Assembly: GCA_963665045.2 (NCBI GenBank)
Contig: CAXXJQ010000009.1
Coordinates: 558,001 to 622,000, forward strand
DNA length: 64,000 nt
Direction of reading: 5' to 3'
Source of the DNA: JAFGRU01 sp016934985
GTDB lineage: Bacteria > Desulfobacterota > Desulfuromonadia > Desulfuromonadales > JAAYDE01
A model generated the notes under the pieces. The model made no database searches, had not been told where the DNA came from, and saw only the letters and a list, made by a program, of their open reading frames with translations. Both the position numbers and the translations under genes were made by a program. Of this stretch, positions 60,741 to 64,000 are shown piece after piece. Each line of letters opens with the position of its first letter. The first letter of the stretch is position 1.

Positions 60741-61018
60741 GTTATCGCGGCCAGTACGAATATCGATTTGGTTTTGATTTTTGGACAATGATGGGAGGGT
60801 TTTTCATGACATCACGAAGCTGACTCTTTCGTGTCCGCATCAACGACTGTTATGCTGCACGAAAGTGACAGCTTCGTCACTTATCATGTTTTTCCCTTTT
60901 TTTCAATCCTTAAAATCAATAATCCCAATCTAAAACAATAGGTTCTGTTCGAAGACGCGGGCTTCGCCAGCGTCTAACGAATTAGAGTTTTTACGGCGTT
61001 CGCCGCCGTAAAAAGTTC
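60741..61018. repeat. Hairpin-rich gene-free end of the array
   Basis: No gene. Contains a 21-base imperfect inverted repeat (60814-60834 with 60857-60877), a GACGC...GCGTC hairpin (60953-60975), and at 60972-61025 a short attC-like hairpin: GTCTAAC, an 11-bp stem TTTTTACGGCG/CGCCGTAAAAA, then GTTGAAC. The last overlaps the IS91-like end. Possibly a minimal attC. Confidence 0.5.
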
Positions 61019-61288
61019 GTTGAACTGAACCGCCCCCGGCTCAGCCCCTATGGAAATATAAACCTTGTTTTTAAGAAAGATTAAAGAATCTTATCCCTTT
61101 TTCTAAAGGATGGCAACCGGAAAGCCCCTCTGAACAGGGGGATATGGGTAAGATGAAAGCGAGGTCGTCGTTCGCAACCACCCGATTTCCCTTCACTTGG
61201 GCACACCCCGGCGATGGCTTCAGGATTTTCATTTGATCCTGAGCGGTTACAGGCTTTTGTGGCGTCGTTACAAAGGGCTTGTCACATT

Positions 61289-62377
61289 TCATGGCGGGCT
61301 CCTTCCCGGACGCGGCAACCAGGCGATCACCACCAGGGCGCCCTCTTTACACACAGGGCAGAATGCGGGTTGCCCGCCTGTTTCAGAAGCCTCTTCACCC
61401 ACTTGGTCTGTTTCCGCTAACGGCTCCGCCAGCAGGACCTGCAGTTGTTTCAAACAGGTGCGCTTGCGGGGACTGAGCAGGCCATAGTAACGCACCTTGT
61501 GAAAGCCTTTGGGCAGGACATGCTGCAGAAAACGGCGGATGAACTCTTCCGCCGGCAGGGTCATGGTCTTCCAGCAATGTTGCCGGCTGTCCTTGAACTC
61601 GAATGTCACTTTCCCGTTGTGGATGGCCTTGATGCGGCGGTTGGTGATAGCGACCCGATGGATGTAACGTCCGAGATAATCAAGAACCTTGTCGCTGCCC
61701 TGCAAAGCCGGTTTGCAATAGACCACCCAGGGGGTGTCCCACAGTGTTTCAGAAAAGGTTACTTCGGGAAGGGCCTTGCGGGCCATTTTCATAAATTTGG
61801 CCTGATAAATGACCGACAGGGCCGCTACCGGCACCAGATACCCCTTGCGGGCCGGATACCAGGTGCCGTCCTCGGCCAAACCTCCGGCCGGAACCAGACA
61901 GTGGACATGCGGATGATAAATCAGAGCCCGGCTCCAGGTATGCAGGACCGCCAGGATGGCCATCTCGCCACCCACATAACGGGGATCGGCCGCCAAGGTT
62001 TGCAAAGAGTGGGCGGCCGCTGACATCAGACAGCCGAGCAGGGCTTTCTGATGACGGCGCACCAACCCCCGCAAAGCCTCCGGCAGGGTGAAGACCAGAT
62101 GATAGTAGGAGGTCGGCAGCAACTCGCTCTGGCGTTTATCCAGCCAGGCGGCGGTCTCGGAGGTATGGCACTTGGGACAGTGGCGGTTGCGGCAGGAGTG
62201 GTAGCGGTAATGCTGGTGCCCGCAACAATCGCATTGTAGCAGATGACCGCCCATGGCCTCGGTTCGGCAGGCGGTCAGATCCGTCAAGGCACGCTGGTGG
62301 CTGGGCGGAAGACGTTCGCCGAAACGTGCCAGGTAAGCCGGACCGAAGGATCGGAAGACCTCGACCAATTCGGGCAT
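61289..62377 (-). CDS. IS91-family HUH transposase
   Basis: 362 residues. N-terminal zinc-binding region with repeated Cys/His: LLQCDCCGHQHYRYHSCRNR and HCPKCHTSETAAW. The HUH motif is in IYHPHVHCLVPAGG (near 155), and the catalytic Tyr region in LDYLGRYIHRVAITNRRI (near 233). These nick single strands for rolling-circle-type transposition. The C-terminus ends with another CPVC knuckle. It starts 12 bases after the recombinase stop. The sequence is complete; activity is plausible. Confidence 0.92.
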   Translation of the reverse strand: MPELVEVFRSFGPAYLARFGERLPPSHQRALTDLTACRTEAMGGHLLQCDCCGHQHYRYHSCRNRHCPKCHTSETAAWLDKRQSELLPTSYYHLVFTLPEALRGLVRRHQKALLGCLMSAAAHSLQTLAADPRYVGGEMAILAVLHTWSRALIYHPHVHCLVPAGGLAEDGTWYPARKGYLVPVAALSVIYQAKFMKMARKALPEVTFSETLWDTPWVVYCKPALQGSDKVLDYLGRYIHRVAITNRRIKAIHNGKVTFEFKDSRQHCWKTMTLPAEEFIRRFLQHVLPKGFHKVRYYGLLSPRKRTCLKQLQVLLAEPLAETDQVGEEASETGGQPAFCPVCKEGALVVIAWLPRPGRSPP

Positions 62378-62389
62378 CGAGACACCGGA

Positions 62390-63238
62390 TCAGTTCTTAA
62401 GTTCGGCCATCAGGGCGTTCAGGCTGGAGTTGAGGCGGTCGACAATCCGGCTGGTGAGGTGGACATAAACGAAGGTTGTTCGCACACAGGTATGCCCCAG
62501 CAGTTTCTGAATAATGCGAAGATCGACGCCCCGCTCCAGAAGGTGGGTGGCGTAGGAATGGCGCAGGGTGTGGACGGACGCCTTTTTATTGATACCGCTT
62601 TCCCGCAGGGCATCGCGAAAAGTCTTCTGCAGGCTGCTTGGGGAGATCGGACCGTCTTTACGCCGGGAGGGAAACAGCCAGGGTTGTGGGTGGCCCTTTC
62701 GCCAGTAGTGCTGCAAGACGTCCAGAATCGGCTCGGGCAGCGGAACACAGCGGTCTTTCCCGCCCTTGCCGTTACGCACCCAGACCAGCATGCGCTTGGT
62801 ATCGATATCGTCGCTTCGCACGCATGCCCCTTCGGAAAGACGCAGGCCGCAGGCGTAGATCAGGGTCAAAGCCATCTCCTGCACCGGCGAACGGACCAAG
62901 GCCAGTATCGAGCGAATCTCGTCCGGGGCGAGTACGACCGGCAGCTTCTTACGTTTGGCCGGCTTAACCACCTGGAACACCGGCCAAGGCCGCTGCAGGG
63001 TCTTCTCAAACAAAAACTTGATGCCGGAGAGGTGGATGGTCACCGTACTGCGGGCGGCCTGCTTCTCGTTGATCAGGTGAAGAAAAAAGTGGCGGACATC
63101 TTCTTCGCTGAGCAGATCAGGTGAACGGTCATAATGTCTGGCCAGGTTCCTGACCGCATCGATATAGCATCTCTGGGTCTTGGGCGAGAACCCGTGCAAC
63201 TGCATATCCTGGATCATCCGTTGTCTTAACTCGGTCAT
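62390..63238 (-). CDS. Tyrosine recombinase of the IS91-like element
   Basis: 282 residues from the ATG at 63238 with GGAGG six bases upstream; the in-frame extension to 63331 has no ribosome binding site. N-terminal core-binding domain (LRQRMIQDMQLHGFSPKTQR), then the catalytic domain: Arg in YACGLRLSEGACV, Lys in VRNGKGGKDRCVP, HxxR in SVHTLRHSYATHLLE, His in LLGHTCVRTTFVY, and Tyr in YVHL. It lacks the extra patch between motifs II and III of integron integrases, so it is not IntI. Co-transcribed with the HUH transposase 12 bases downstream. Confidence 0.88.
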   Translation of the reverse strand: MTELRQRMIQDMQLHGFSPKTQRCYIDAVRNLARHYDRSPDLLSEEDVRHFFLHLINEKQAARSTVTIHLSGIKFLFEKTLQRPWPVFQVVKPAKRKKLPVVLAPDEIRSILALVRSPVQEMALTLIYACGLRLSEGACVRSDDIDTKRMLVWVRNGKGGKDRCVPLPEPILDVLQHYWRKGHPQPWLFPSRRKDGPISPSSLQKTFRDALRESGINKKASVHTLRHSYATHLLERGVDLRIIQKLLGHTCVRTTFVYVHLTSRIVDRLNSSLNALMAELKN

Positions 63239-63318
63239 AGCGTCCTCCTTCCGAATTGGGTTAATGGAATGAGAAAACGCTACCATGACAACGGCAATTT
63301 CGACGCAACCAAGCAAAA

Positions 63319-63348
63319 AAAGAGGCAGCATCGAAATGCTGCCTCTTT
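63319..63348. terminator. Strong hairpin upstream of the IS91-like operon
   Basis: Perfect 13-bp stem AAAGAGGCAGCAT / ATGCTGCCTCTTT with CGAA loop; flanked by an A run (T run on the minus strand), so it can stop read-through into the element on the minus strand. Confidence 0.75.
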
Positions 63349-63376
63349 AAGCTACCGCGAAGCGGTTTAGTTCAAC

Positions 63377-63876
63377 ATAGTGTAGGCGGACTACTTTCCG
63401 TATTGTTTTGCGGAATGGTTAGCCCGATTCGTTTAAATTCAACCAGTTCCCCGTTTAAAGTTTGCAGGTCTTAAGGGAAACTACAGGATAGCCCTGCCCT
63501 TTTTTCCTTCAATTCTCCAATGGTTCCGATCTGCATCTAACAGGCTAAAAACACACGACTTTTTCAGCCCCCCCCCGGAGATGAGAAAAATATGCGGAAA
63601 TCCTTGCCCAAAAGTTTGCAGATCATTAATAATTATCATGTAAATTATCACTATAGCCGCTGTTTTTCCAGGATTAAATTGGCACGTCTTAATAAAATGG
63701 ACCCCTCCAGATTGGCAACTATACCCACCGGTAGGAAAATCCCCTACAAAGCATAAAAAATGCTGATTTTTCAAAAAGATGCGCTATCATTCAAGCAGAG
63801 TCGCATTTCTCCTTATCTGTTTCAAAAAAGGTTTTTCCGGAAAATCCGGCATCACGATCACCAAAAGGACGTACGC
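63377..63876. other. Intergenic region beyond the element
   Basis: About 500 bases. A 97-codon minus-strand frame (63481-63774) lacks a ribosome binding site and looks like chance. The AAAAGGA at 63863-63869 serves the next gene. Confidence 0.35.
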
Positions 63877-64000
63877 ATGAGACTTGCGCTGATCGGTCTG
63901 GGTCGGAATGCACAGCACCAGCTGACCGCAATTGCCCGCACTCACGGAGTGAAGGTAGTCGACGCTTACGGCCTTTCTCCCGAAAGAGGCAAAAACCTGG
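63877..64000 (+). CDS. N-terminus of a Rossmann-fold (Gfo/Idh-like) oxidoreductase, cut by window end
   Basis: The ATG at 63877 follows AAAAGGAC. About 41 residues are visible: MRLALIGLGRNAQHQLTAIA, a GxGxxxxH-type dinucleotide-binding start typical of Gfo/Idh/MocA-like or related NAD(P)-dependent enzymes, followed by VKVVDAYGLSPERGK. The rest is outside the window, so the substrate is not known. Confidence 0.6.
   Translation, partial: MRLALIGLGRNAQHQLTAIARTHGVKVVDAYGLSPERGKNL

Larger units (their letters stand above)
61019..63376 (-). mobile_element. IS91-like element with tyrosine recombinase
   Basis: About 2.36 kb. GTTGAACTGAACCGC (61019-61033) and GCGGTTTAGTTCAAC (63362-63376) form terminal inverted repeats (14 of 15). 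Carries an HUH transposase and a tyrosine recombinase in one operon, a known composite type related to IS91. GTTC at 61015-61018 abuts the end beyond the transposase 3' side, matching the tetranucleotide used by IS91 elements. No target duplication. It occupies the proximal end of the cassette array. Confidence 0.7.

Noticed and set aside
62390..63238. Integron integrase candidate
   Set aside because: It is a tyrosine recombinase close to the attC array, but it lacks the integron-specific insertion, is on the same strand as the cassettes and is paired 12 bases apart with an HUH transposase inside inverted repeats, so it belongs to the IS91-like element.
63481..63774. 97-codon minus-strand frame
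   Set aside because: No ribosome binding site or family resemblance; low-complexity start.
1..64000. CRISPR arrays, tRNA, rRNA
   Set aside because: No regularly spaced identical repeats and no tRNA-like cloverleaf or rRNA sequence were seen on reading; the only regular repeats are the attC sites.

Overview
The window looks like the chromosome of a Gram-negative, probably anaerobic deltaproteobacterium of the Desulfuromonadales/Geobacterales type. This is an inference from lipoboxes, a PEP-CTERM sorting signal, a GEMM riboswitch, CmoAB and the general style of the proteins; no rRNA or tRNA was seen to fix taxonomy. The 5' third (about 1-17 kb) holds short, loosely organised loci: the end of an unidentified gene, a frameshifted M28 peptidase, a frameshifted HAF-repeat PEP-CTERM protein, a polar amino-acid ABC transporter (aapJQMP order, minus strand), a DMT permease with an internal stop, two lipoproteins, an internally deleted PhzF, a LysE exporter, an ImmA/IrrE remnant, and an arsR / small thioredoxin pair separated by a strongly structured non-coding stretch. 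From 16 to 23 kb come xerC and a run of plus-strand housekeeping genes (lipase-like hydrolase, YjbQ, DUF362-ferredoxin, MscS, CorA, MarC).

The centre (23.4-42 kb) is one large alpha-glucan/trehalose cluster: CBM48 mini-protein, glgA, glgE, treS-maltokinase fusion (frameshifted), then a tightly overlapped operon glgB-treZ-GH57/DUF3536-treY-malQ closed by a strong terminator. Together these encode glucan synthesis through maltose-1-phosphate and glucan breakdown to trehalose, i.e. a closed glucan-trehalose cycle.

From 42 to 53 kb there are two secreted alkaline phosphatases around a YibE/F membrane protein, a sirtuin, a KamA-like radical SAM enzyme, cmoA-cmoB, a c-di-GMP-type (GEMM-I) riboswitch with its own terminator in front of a small membrane protein, and an NYN-domain protein.

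The 3' end (about 54.2-61 kb) is the most unusual part: a string of small, AT-richer, all minus-strand genes of mostly unknown function, each followed by an attC-like recombination site. This is an integron cassette array. No integron integrase is visible. An IS1182-type insertion sequence sits at one attC and a 2.4-kb IS91-like element (HUH transposase plus tyrosine recombinase, with 15-bp terminal inverted repeats) sits at the proximal end where the integrase would be expected. A Rossmann-fold oxidoreductase begins at the right edge.

Many reading frames, especially in 0.7-9.5 kb and 29.6-30.5 kb, are broken by single-base indels, several of them in homopolymer runs. Repairing one base restores family-typical sequence, so many apparent pseudogenes here may be sequencing errors rather than decay.
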